A program made the translations under genes and the position numbers. The notes beneath the pieces were generated by a model. That model saw only the letters and a list, made by a program, of their open reading frames with translations. It did no database searches and had not been told where the DNA came from. Below, one piece after another: positions 9,003 through 15,365 of a stretch of DNA of 15,365 nt. Numbering within the stretch: the first letter of the stretch is position 1; each line of letters begins with the position of its first letter. The stretch comes from Paracoccaceae bacterium (GTDB lineage: Bacteria; Pseudomonadota; Alphaproteobacteria; Rhodobacterales; Rhodobacteraceae). The stretch is taken from positions 1 through 15,365 of the forward strand of contig PWWF01000173.1 in assembly GCA_003561595.1 (NCBI GenBank), read 5' to 3'.

Positions 9003-9905
9003 ATGGAACTCTGGATCATCCTCTCGATCACCGCTGCCGCGTTTCAGACACTGCGCTTCATGCTGCAGAAACACCTCAGCATGGGCGCGCTCAGCGCGGG
9101 CGGCGCAACGCTCGCGCGGTTCTTCTACGCCGTGCCCTTTGTCGTGCCGCTGGCACTGGGGGCGAACTGGCTGGCGGGCAGTGGCTGGCCCGCGCTGACA
9201 CCCATGTTCTGGGTCTATGCCGTGATCGGAGGGCTGTTGCAGATCATGGCGACATGGTTCGTCGTGGCGCTGTTTTCCGAACGGAATTTCGCAGTCGGGA
9301 TCACCTTCAAGAAAACCGAAGTGGTGCAGACCGCGATTGTGGGTTTCGTCATTCTGGGGGACCGCATTTCGGCGCCGGGCATGGCGGCGATCGTGCTGGG
9401 GCTGGTGGGGGTGCTGGTGCTGTCGGATGCGCCGGGGCTGGCGGGGCGCTGGTGGCAGCGGCTGGGCAGCCGGGCGACTGTGCTGGGCGTCGCATCGGGC
9501 GCGTGTTTCGCGATCTCCGCTGTCGGCTATCGCGGTGCCACGCTGGAGGTCGCGAGCGATGACGCAGTGCTGCGTGCGCTGGTGACGCTGTGTGTCGTGA
9601 CCGTCATGCAGACAGCCGCGCTGTCGCTGTGGCTGCACTGGCGCGAACCGTTGGAGTTGTCGCGCGTGCTGGCCGCGCGGCGGCAGGCGGTCTGGATGGG
9701 GCTGGTCGGCATGGCGGGCAGTCTGTGCTGGTTCACGGCCTTTACGCTTCAGAACGCCGCACTGGTCTTTGCGGTCGGGCAGGTCGAGGTGATCTTTTCC
9801 ATCCTCGCTGCCGTGCTGGTCTTTGGCGAAAGGATCACCGCGCGCGAAGGGGTCGGAATCGGGCTGATCACCCTGTCGGTAATCGCGATCGTGATGTTTC
9901 GCTAG
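9003..9905 (+). CDS. EamA/DMT-superfamily transporter
   Basis: This is a 300-residue inner-membrane protein of the drug/metabolite transporter superfamily; its substrate cannot be read from the sequence. About ten hydrophobic segments are arranged as two EamA halves. The end of the first half (KKTEVVQTAIVGFVILGDRI, 103-122) mirrors the end of the second (GQVEVIFSILAAVLVFGERI, 259-278), the internal duplication typical of the family. The start at 9003 (MELWIILSITAAAFQTLRFM) opens directly into the first helix, so the protein has the normal lack of a cytoplasmic N-terminal tail. It lies 39 bp after the rhomboid gene and could be cotranscribed with it, but no SD is obvious. Its 3' end is 19 bp from the convergent ABC ATPase gene with no clear terminator between them. 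Confidence 0.92.
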   Translation: MELWIILSITAAAFQTLRFMLQKHLSMGALSAGGATLARFFYAVPFVVPLALGANWLAGSGWPALTPMFWVYAVIGGLLQIMATWFVVALFSERNFAVGITFKKTEVVQTAIVGFVILGDRISAPGMAAIVLGLVGVLVLSDAPGLAGRWWQRLGSRATVLGVASGACFAISAVGYRGATLEVASDDAVLRALVTLCVVTVMQTAALSLWLHWREPLELSRVLAARRQAVWMGLVGMAGSLCWFTAFTLQNAALVFAVGQVEVIFSILAAVLVFGERITAREGVGIGLITLSVIAIVMFR

Positions 9906-9924
9906 CTCGGGCCGCCAAGCACCC

Positions 9925-11013
9925 TCAGCCCAAAGGCACCACGCAGTCGCAGATGCGCAGCCGCACGCGGCTGCCGACCTCGAATGTTGCGCCCGCGCCA
10001 GAGATCACTTGCATGCAGCGCTCGCCTTCCTGCACCCAGTAAAGCTGATCATGCCCACGAAATTCACGCCCCACGACCGAGGCCGGACCGTCCGGGTCCG
10101 GTTCCAGCATGATCTGTTCGGGGCGCACCGACAGCGCCACCGCCCCATTCGCCGCGCGCGACAGGGGCAGGCTGCCGAATTCGGTCAGCGCCACCATGCC
10201 CGACGCCGTGCCGCGCAGGATGTTCGAGCGCCCCATGAAAGACGCGACAAACGCCGATACCGGATTGCGATAGATCTCATCAGGGGATCCGATCTGCACC
10301 ACGCGCCCCTTTTCCATGACAGCAATGCGGTCGGCGACGGCCATCGCCTCTTCCTGATCATGGGTGACAAGGATCCCGGCAGAACCCGCCTCGCGCAGCA
10401 GGCGGCGCACTTCCTGCCGGGTTTCGACCCGCATGGCGGCGTCAAGGTTCGAGAAGGGCTCATCCATCAGCACCAGCGGCGGCGCGCCTGCGAGGGTGCG
10501 TGCCAGTGCCACACGTTGCTGTTGCCCGCCCGATAGCTCATGTGGTTTGCGCCCCTCCAGCCCCGACAGACCAACCAGGGCAAGCATGTCATGCGCGCGG
10601 GCATCCGCGTCGGAGCGGCTGAGCTTGCGCAAGCCGAATTTGACATTGTCCAGCACGCGCAGATGCGGAAACAGCGCGTAATCCTGGAACACGAACCCGA
10701 TGCCGCGCGCCTCGGGCGGCAGGTGCGTGATGTCGCGCCCGCGCAGCAGGATGCGCCCCTCATCCGGTGTCTCGAACCCGCCGATCATGCGCAACGTCGT
10801 GGTCTTTCCGCATCCAGAGGGGCCCAGCAGCGCCAGCATCTCGCCTTCGCACAGATCAAAGCTGACCCGTTCGACCGCCGGTGCGTCCCCTTCGCGAAAT
10901 ACCCGGCGCAGGCGCTGAACATCCAGCAGCGTTTCGGCCCGCTTGGGGCGAAACCCCAGCGGCGTGGCTTCGGCGGGCATCTTGAAAGTCAGGGTCTTGG
11001 CGGCTTCGTTCAT
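9925..11013 (-). CDS. ABC transporter ATP-binding protein, FbpC/PotA type
   Basis: This is a 362-residue cytoplasmic ATPase of an ABC importer. Walker A GPSGCGKT is at 64-71, the Q-loop Gln110 in FVFQDYALFPHL, signature LSGGQ at 160-164, Walker B VLMDEP at 181-186 and the switch His218 in VTHDQEEAMAVAD. A C-terminal TOBE-like domain (about 290-360, starting AVALSVRPEQIML) points to the Fe3+/polyamine/sugar importer class. The opening of about 28 residues before the ABC core is longer than usual. The start chosen is ATG 11011-11013 (MNEAAKTLTF); Met12 at 10980 is possible and the SD is weak for both. No permease or binding protein lies beside it, so the substrate is unknown; the closest look is to iron(III) FbpC or PotA. 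Confidence 0.93.
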   Translation of the reverse strand: MNEAAKTLTFKMPAEATPLGFRPKRAETLLDVQRLRRVFREGDAPAVERVSFDLCEGEMLALLGPSGCGKTTTLRMIGGFETPDEGRILLRGRDITHLPPEARGIGFVFQDYALFPHLRVLDNVKFGLRKLSRSDADARAHDMLALVGLSGLEGRKPHELSGGQQQRVALARTLAGAPPLVLMDEPFSNLDAAMRVETRQEVRRLLREAGSAGILVTHDQEEAMAVADRIAVMEKGRVVQIGSPDEIYRNPVSAFVASFMGRSNILRGTASGMVALTEFGSLPLSRAANGAVALSVRPEQIMLEPDPDGPASVVGREFRGHDQLYWVQEGERCMQVISGAGATFEVGSRVRLRICDCVVPLG

Positions 11014-11274
11014 GCTGTGATCCGAGTGTTTCCGTCGGTATCTCTTTTCATGACGCAAAACGACGCGCACGGAAAGAGCCGAAAGGCGAGGGCCCGTCTG
11101 TGGCAGAGCGCTGCCCCCGTCTGCACACATGTAGGTAGGTACGAGATCATAAGTCGCAATACATCCCACCGCCTGATGGGGGCGGCGATTGCACAAAGCC
11201 TTTGGGCGACAGGGATTGCCCATCGCCCCCGCTGTCGCGCATACTGCGCGCAAGACTTGCTGCAAAGGCCCTTG
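11014..11274. promoter_or_regulatory. Divergent promoter region, ABC ATPase / deoC
   Basis: This 261-bp spacer holds no gene I can support. It should carry promoters for both flanks. It contains an A/T-richer patch at about 11127-11165 with the tandem gtaggtaggtac (11131-11142), a small hairpin ggcag-agcg-ctgcc (11102-11115), and an inverted repeat gggcga/tcgccc (11204-11209 with 11223-11228) that overlaps the candidate deoC -35. For the ATPase no good -35/-10 pair was found; TATGAT on the minus strand near 11146-11151 would be a good -10 but lacks a -35. Confidence 0.4.
11216..11245 (+). promoter_or_regulatory. deoC: Candidate sigma-70-type promoter for deoC
   Basis: TTGCCC (11216-11221) and CATACT (11240-11245) are separated by 18 nt; each matches the consensus at 4 of 6 positions. 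Transcription would start near 11252, giving a leader of about 23 nt before the deoC ATG. The inverted repeat gggcga/tcgccc (11204-11228) overlaps the -35, so it could be an operator. This is a prediction by eye only. Confidence 0.35.
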
Positions 11275-12219
11275 ATGACACATCCCCGCAACCCCGGCGC
11301 GCCGCTTGATGTCGCGCTTTTCGCGCCTGTGAACCGCCCCGCGACCGAACGCCGCGCGGCATCAATGGTGGCGCGCCGCTCGATCAAGGGTGCGCATCAG
11401 GCGGCCTGGCTGCTGAATGCCATCGCCTGCATGGACCTGACGACGCTTGCGGGCGATGACACGCCCGACCGTGTGCGCCGCCTGTGTGCGAAAGCCCGCC
11501 GCCCGCTGACGGATGAAATCGTGACCGGGCTGGGGTTGGACGCGATGCCGCAGGTGGGCGCGGTCTGCGTCTATCCCACCATGGTCGCATCCGCCGTCGC
11601 CGCGCTGGAGGGCTCAGGCATCCCCGTCGCCTCGGTCGCGACGGGGTTTCCGGCGGGGCTGATGCCGCTGGATCTGCGGCTGGCCGAAATCCGCTATGCG
11701 GTGGATCAGGGCGCGCAGGAAATCGATATCGTCATCACGCGCGCGCATGTGCTGGGGGCTGACTGGACCGCGCTTCATGATGAAATCGCCGCCATGCGCG
11801 AGGCCTGCGGTGACGCGCATCTCAAGGCGATCCTGGCCACGGGCGATCTGCAAACCCTGCACAATGTGCAGGCGGCGTCCATCGTTGCAATGCAGGCGGG
11901 GGCGGATTTCATAAAAACCTCGACCGGCAAGGAAGGGGTGAACGCGACCTTGCCCGTCGGCCTGACCATGTGCCGCGCCATCCGCGCCTATCGTGCGGCG
12001 ACGGGCCATATCGTGGGGTTCAAACCCGCAGGCGGGATGAAGACGGCCAAGGATGCGCTGAACTGGCAGGTGCTGATGCGCGAGGAACTGGGCCGCGACT
12101 GGCTGCGCCCGGATCTGTTCCGCCTTGGCGCGTCTTCCATGCTGGCCGATATCGAGCGGCAGCTGTCCCATCATGTGACCGGGCGCTATGCCGCCCATCA
12201 CCGCCACGCGCTCGCCTGA
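11275..12219 (+). CDS. deoC: 2-Deoxyribose-5-phosphate aldolase, long form
   Basis: This class I aldolase splits 2-deoxyribose 5-phosphate into glyceraldehyde 3-phosphate and acetaldehyde, the last step of deoxynucleoside catabolism. It has 314 residues, longer than E. coli DeoC (about 259) and close to the animal enzyme (about 318). The catalytic residues are visible: Schiff-base Lys214 in DFIKTSTGKEG, Lys250 in GFKPAGGMKTA, and Asp151 in EIDIVI. The CMDLTTLAGDD, VCVYP and HHVTGRYAA stretches resemble the animal-type DERA. The start at 11275 (MTHPRNPGAPLDVALF) has AAAGG 6 nt upstream; the frame is open far upstream but without family similarity. The ALDH gene follows after 10 bp. Confidence 0.96.
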   Translation: MTHPRNPGAPLDVALFAPVNRPATERRAASMVARRSIKGAHQAAWLLNAIACMDLTTLAGDDTPDRVRRLCAKARRPLTDEIVTGLGLDAMPQVGAVCVYPTMVASAVAALEGSGIPVASVATGFPAGLMPLDLRLAEIRYAVDQGAQEIDIVITRAHVLGADWTALHDEIAAMREACGDAHLKAILATGDLQTLHNVQAASIVAMQAGADFIKTSTGKEGVNATLPVGLTMCRAIRAYRAATGHIVGFKPAGGMKTAKDALNWQVLMREELGRDWLRPDLFRLGASSMLADIERQLSHHVTGRYAAHHRHALA

Positions 12220-12229
12220 AGGAGCCTGC

Positions 12230-14524
12230 ATGACCGCCATCACGGAGATTATGGACACCATGGCATATGGCCCCGCCCCCGAGAGCGAGACATTGGCCCG
12301 CGACTGGCTGGCGCAGGGGCCGTTCGGGCATTTCATCGGCGGCAGCTTCGGCGCGCCGGGTGAGCTGTTTGAAACGCGCAACCCCGCCCGCGACGAGGTT
12401 CTGGCGCAGGTCAGTCAGGGCAGCGCAGCGGATGTGGATGCCGCTGTCACGGCCGCCCGCGATGCGCTGCCGGGCTGGCAGGCGCTGTCCGGGCATCAGC
12501 GCGCGCGCTACCTCTATGCCATTGCGCGCCAGATCCAGAAGCGCGAGCGGCTGTTCGCGGTGCTCGAAGCCCTCGACAATGGCAAACCGTTGCGAGAGGC
12601 GCGCGATGGCGACATCCCCTTGGCCGTGCGGCATTTCTATCACCATGCAGGCTGGGCCGAACTGGTGCAGGCCGAGTTTCCGGGTCACGCGCCGCATGGC
12701 GTCTGCGGGCAGATCATCCCGTGGAACTTTCCGCTGCTGATGCTGGCCTGGAAAATCGCGCCCGCATTGGCGGCAGGCAACACGGTCGTCCTGAAACCGG
12801 CGGAATACACGCCGCTGACAGCACTTCTTTTTGCGCAGATCTGCATCGAGGCCGGGCTGCCCGCAGGTGTCGTCAATATCGTCACCGGGGATGGGGCCAC
12901 GGGCGCCGCGCTGGTCGCGCATCAAGGCGTGGACAAGATCGCCTTTACCGGCTCGACCGAGGTGGGGCGCGAGATCCGGCGCGCGACCGCTGGAACGGGC
13001 CGGGCGCTGACGCTGGAACTGGGCGGCAAATCCCCCTTCATCGTCTTTGCCGATGCCGATCTGGATGCGGCGGTCGAGGGCGTGGTGGATGCCGTCTGGT
13101 TCAACCAGGGCGAAGTCTGCTGCGCGGGCACCCGCATTCTGGTGGCCGAGGCTGTGGCTGCAGAGTTCGAGGCGCGGCTGATCGCGCGCATGGACACCCT
13201 GCGCGTGGGTGAGCCGCTGGACAAATCCACCGATATCGGCGCCATCGTCCACCCGCGCCAGCACGCCCGGATCCGCGATCTGCTGGCGCAGGGCGTGGCC
13301 GCCGGGGGCGTGCTGCATCAGGGCCACGCGCCCGAGGGGTGCTTTTGCCCGCCCGCGCTGATGGTCGGCGTCTCGCCCGCCAACCCCTGTGCCACGGAAG
13401 AGATCTTTGGCCCCGTTGCCGTGATGATGCCCTTTCGCACCCCGGATGAGGCGGTGGAGCTGGCCAATAAAACCCGCTACGGGCTGGCGGCCTCGATCTG
13501 GTCAGAGAACCTGACGCAGGCCATGGATATCGCCGCGCGGGTCCGGGCGGGGGGGGTTTGGGTCAATGCGACCAACCTGTTCGACGCCAACGCCCCTTTC
13601 GGCGGCATGCGTGAGAGTGGTTTCGGGCGCGAAGGCGCGCGCGAGGGGATTGCCGCCTATCTGCGCCCCGGCGCCGCACCCGCGCCCGCTCGTGCGCCCG
13701 AGCTGATCAGCCCGCTGCCGCAGACGGCCCATCGCGACGGGATCGACCGCACGCATAAACTCTACATAGGCGGGGGGCAGAAACGCGCGGATTCGGGGCA
13801 AAGCTATTCAATTTCCAACAATGGCGTGCTCTCGGGCCATGCGCCCCTTGGCAACCGCAAGGATATCCGCAACGCGGTCGAGGCCGCGCATAAAGCGCAG
13901 GCCTGGGGTGCGCTGAGTGGCCACGCCCGCGCGCAGGTGCTCTATTTCCTGGCCGAAAATCTCGAGGCGCGGCGTGACAGCCTGCAAAGCCATGCCCCCA
14001 CGCCCGAGATCGACGCCGCCATCGCCTGTGCCTTTCACTACGCCGCCTGGGCCGATAAGTTCGACGCCCGCGTGCATGACACGGTCACCGGCCATATCAC
14101 GCTTGCGATGAAGGAACCCTTTGGCGTCATGGGCCTGATCTGCAGTGAGGAGGCTCCGCTCGCGGGGTTTCTTGGCCTTGTCCTGCCCGCCATCGCGTTG
14201 GGCAACCGGGTGGTCGCACTGCCGTCGCAGGGCAACCCGCTGGCGGCGCTGGAGCTGACGCAGGTCTTTGCCTGCTCGGACATTCCCGGCGGCGTGATCA
14301 ACACGGTCAGCGGGCCGCTGGACGCGCTGGCCACCACGCTGGCCGCGCATGAGGATGTGGCCGCGCTGTGGTGCGCGCAGCCCGCGCTGACCGAACCGGT
14401 CGAACGCGAAAGCGCAGGCAATCTGAAACCCGTCTGGCAGGTGCCCGACGCGCAGGCCATGGGCAAGCAGTTCCTGCACAACGCCACCCAGATCAAGACG
14501 ATCTGGGTGCCCTATGGCGCCTGA
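12230..14524 (+). CDS. ALDH16-like aldehyde dehydrogenase with a degenerate second ALDH domain
   Basis: This is a 764-residue, probably NAD-dependent aldehyde dehydrogenase. The first domain (about 28-480) is complete: Asn166 in PWNF, Lys189 in VVLKP, FTGS at 239-242, general base Glu263 in LELGGK, nucleophile Cys297 in NQGEVCCAG, and EIFGP at 391-395. A linker rich in Ala and Pro (about 480-500) leads to a second ALDH-like domain (about 508-764). Aligned to the first, it has SEEA in place of PWNF (Asn166 to Glu641) and VVALP in place of VVLKP (Lys189 to Leu664), and it stops before any Glu/Cys catalytic segment. This is the layout of ALDH16, known from Loktanella and animals. The start at 12230 has AAGGAG overlapping the deoC stop. 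The context suggests oxidation of the acetaldehyde made by DeoC; that substrate is inferred. Confidence 0.93.
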   Translation: MTAITEIMDTMAYGPAPESETLARDWLAQGPFGHFIGGSFGAPGELFETRNPARDEVLAQVSQGSAADVDAAVTAARDALPGWQALSGHQRARYLYAIARQIQKRERLFAVLEALDNGKPLREARDGDIPLAVRHFYHHAGWAELVQAEFPGHAPHGVCGQIIPWNFPLLMLAWKIAPALAAGNTVVLKPAEYTPLTALLFAQICIEAGLPAGVVNIVTGDGATGAALVAHQGVDKIAFTGSTEVGREIRRATAGTGRALTLELGGKSPFIVFADADLDAAVEGVVDAVWFNQGEVCCAGTRILVAEAVAAEFEARLIARMDTLRVGEPLDKSTDIGAIVHPRQHARIRDLLAQGVAAGGVLHQGHAPEGCFCPPALMVGVSPANPCATEEIFGPVAVMMPFRTPDEAVELANKTRYGLAASIWSENLTQAMDIAARVRAGGVWVNATNLFDANAPFGGMRESGFGREGAREGIAAYLRPGAAPAPARAPELISPLPQTAHRDGIDRTHKLYIGGGQKRADSGQSYSISNNGVLSGHAPLGNRKDIRNAVEAAHKAQAWGALSGHARAQVLYFLAENLEARRDSLQSHAPTPEIDAAIACAFHYAAWADKFDARVHDTVTGHITLAMKEPFGVMGLICSEEAPLAGFLGLVLPAIALGNRVVALPSQGNPLAALELTQVFACSDIPGGVINTVSGPLDALATTLAAHEDVAALWCAQPALTEPVERESAGNLKPVWQVPDAQAMGKQFLHNATQIKTIWVPYGA

Positions 14525-14530
14525 GCCCGC

Positions 14531-15325
14531 TCAGCCCCGCGACTGGCGCAGCGCTTTGACCAAGGGGTCGAACACGGCCGTATTGGCCGCCACGACCTCG
14601 CCGCGCTCCAGCACCGATTCGCCCTCGCGGATCGGGCCGACAAAGCCGCCCGCCTCGCGCACCAGCAGCAGGCCGGCGGCGATGTCCCAGGCGTTCAGCT
14701 CACGCTCCCAATACCCGTCATAGCGCCCCGCCGCGACATAGGCGAGGTCCAGCGCCGCCGCCCCCCAGCGCCGCACCCCGGCGCAGGCGGGCATCAGATG
14801 CGCGAGGTCCTGCAAGGTGGCGGGCAATGTCTTTTTCGACGCAAAGGGCACGCCGGTCGCAAAGATGCACTCGATCATCCGGTCGCGGTTCGACACGCGC
14901 ATGCGGCGGTCATTCATGAACGCACCCTTGCCCTTTTCGGCCACGAACAGCTCGTCCTTGGCCGGGTCGAACACGACTGCCGCGACAATCTCGCCCTTGA
15001 ATTCCAGCGCGATGGAGATGGCCCAATGCGGCAAACCGTGCAGGAAATTGGTGGTCCCGTCCAGCGGGTCCACGATCCAGCGGCGGGTGGGGTCCTTGCC
15101 CTCGACCGGGTCCGATTCCTCGCCGCCCCAGCCGTAATTGGGGCGCGCCTCGGTCAGCATGTCGCGGATGATCTTTTCGGACGCGATATCGGCCCGGCTG
15201 ACGAAATCCCCCGCCGCCTTGCTGGAGACCTGCAGGTTCTCGACCTCGCGGAAATCCTTGACCAGCGCGCGGCCCGCCTTGCGCGCGGCGTTGATCATGA
15301 TGGTGAGGTTGGCACTGCCTTGCAT
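14531..15325 (-). CDS. suhB: Inositol-1-monophosphatase family protein (SuhB)
   Basis: This is a Mg2+-dependent phosphatase of 264 residues, the normal length. The metal-site motifs are GGEES at 67-71 (Glu70), DPLDGTTNF at 86-94 (Asp86, Asp89) and WDIAAG at 213-218 (Asp214). RRWGAAALDLAYVAAGR (185-201) is also typical of SuhB-like proteins. It probably hydrolyses inositol 1-phosphate; in enterobacteria SuhB also acts in rRNA antitermination, which the sequence cannot show here. The ATG at 15323-15325 has AGGAGC (15333-15338) 7 nt upstream. TATAGC on the minus strand at 15357-15362 might be a -10, but its -35 would lie outside the window. It converges with the ALDH gene, with only 6 bp between the stop codons. 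Confidence 0.95.
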   Translation of the reverse strand: MQGSANLTIMINAARKAGRALVKDFREVENLQVSSKAAGDFVSRADIASEKIIRDMLTEARPNYGWGGEESDPVEGKDPTRRWIVDPLDGTTNFLHGLPHWAISIALEFKGEIVAAVVFDPAKDELFVAEKGKGAFMNDRRMRVSNRDRMIECIFATGVPFASKKTLPATLQDLAHLMPACAGVRRWGAAALDLAYVAAGRYDGYWERELNAWDIAAGLLLVREAGGFVGPIREGESVLERGEVVAANTAVFDPLVKALRQSRG

Positions 15326-15365
15326 CGCTCTCGCTCCTGTCGCGGTGGTGGGGCGGGCTATACGC

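Noticed and set aside
8505..9638. A 377-codon minus-strand open frame opposite the rhomboid and transporter genes
   Set aside because: Gln/His/Arg-rich low-quality translation; antisense shadow of two well-supported membrane proteins.
9906..9931. Possible bidirectional terminator between the EamA and ABC ATPase genes
   Set aside because: Only a 4-bp GGGC/GCCC pairing and no T-run on either strand.
10540..11274. In-frame upstream extension of deoC
   Set aside because: It runs antisense through the ABC ATPase gene; the DERA similarity and a usable SD begin at 11275.
12020..13327. A 435-codon minus-strand open frame opposite deoC and the ALDH gene
   Set aside because: It crosses two certain genes in antisense and shows no family motifs.

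Overview
This is a G+C-rich chromosomal window from an alphaproteobacterium, most likely a member of the Rhodobacterales (Roseobacter/Rhodobacter group). The basis is the F1-only ATP synthase operon headed by atpH and not mixed with Fo genes, the GTG and SD-driven starts, the alphaproteobacterial flavour of the GloB, SuhB and ClpA proteins, and an ALDH16-type double-domain aldehyde dehydrogenase of the kind known from Loktanella. Coding density is high. I see no tRNA, rRNA, insertion sequence, phage gene, CRISPR array or toxin-antitoxin pair. The genes are mostly core metabolism and housekeeping, and I did not find a wholly new system.

Layout. (1) Positions 1-3678, minus strand: the F1 ATP synthase operon atpH-atpA-atpG-atpD, with atpD running off the left edge. 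(2) 3943-4725, minus strand: a small SAM-methyltransferase-like protein upstream of atpH. (3) 4842-5609, plus strand: gloB (glyoxalase II), divergent from the methyltransferase; the 116-bp divergent spacer holds a perfect 11-bp inverted repeat whose right arm ends one base before the gloB ribosome-binding site. (4) 5781-8963, plus strand: clpA (AAA+ unfoldase of ClpAP), a strong intrinsic terminator, then a rhomboid-family intramembrane serine protease. (5) 9003-9905, plus strand: a ten-helix EamA/DMT exporter. (6) 9925-11013, minus strand: an orphan ABC ATPase of the FbpC/PotA type, convergent with the exporter. (7) 11275-14524, plus strand: a tight two-gene operon of deoC (2-deoxyribose-5-phosphate aldolase, long animal-like form) and a 764-residue ALDH16-like protein with one intact and one degenerate ALDH domain. 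(8) 14531-15325, minus strand: suhB/inositol monophosphatase, convergent with the ALDH gene.

How the genes fit together. The atp genes make the catalytic head of ATP synthase and are ordered and spaced as one translationally coupled unit. deoC and the ALDH form a logical pathway: the aldolase splits deoxyribose 5-phosphate into glyceraldehyde 3-phosphate and acetaldehyde, and the dehydrogenase can oxidise the acetaldehyde to acetate. ClpA and the rhomboid are both proteolysis factors but are separated by a terminator, so they are probably independent units. The most interesting items are the deoC-ALDH16 pair with its pseudo-ALDH domain, and the inverted repeat in the gloB/methyltransferase spacer.
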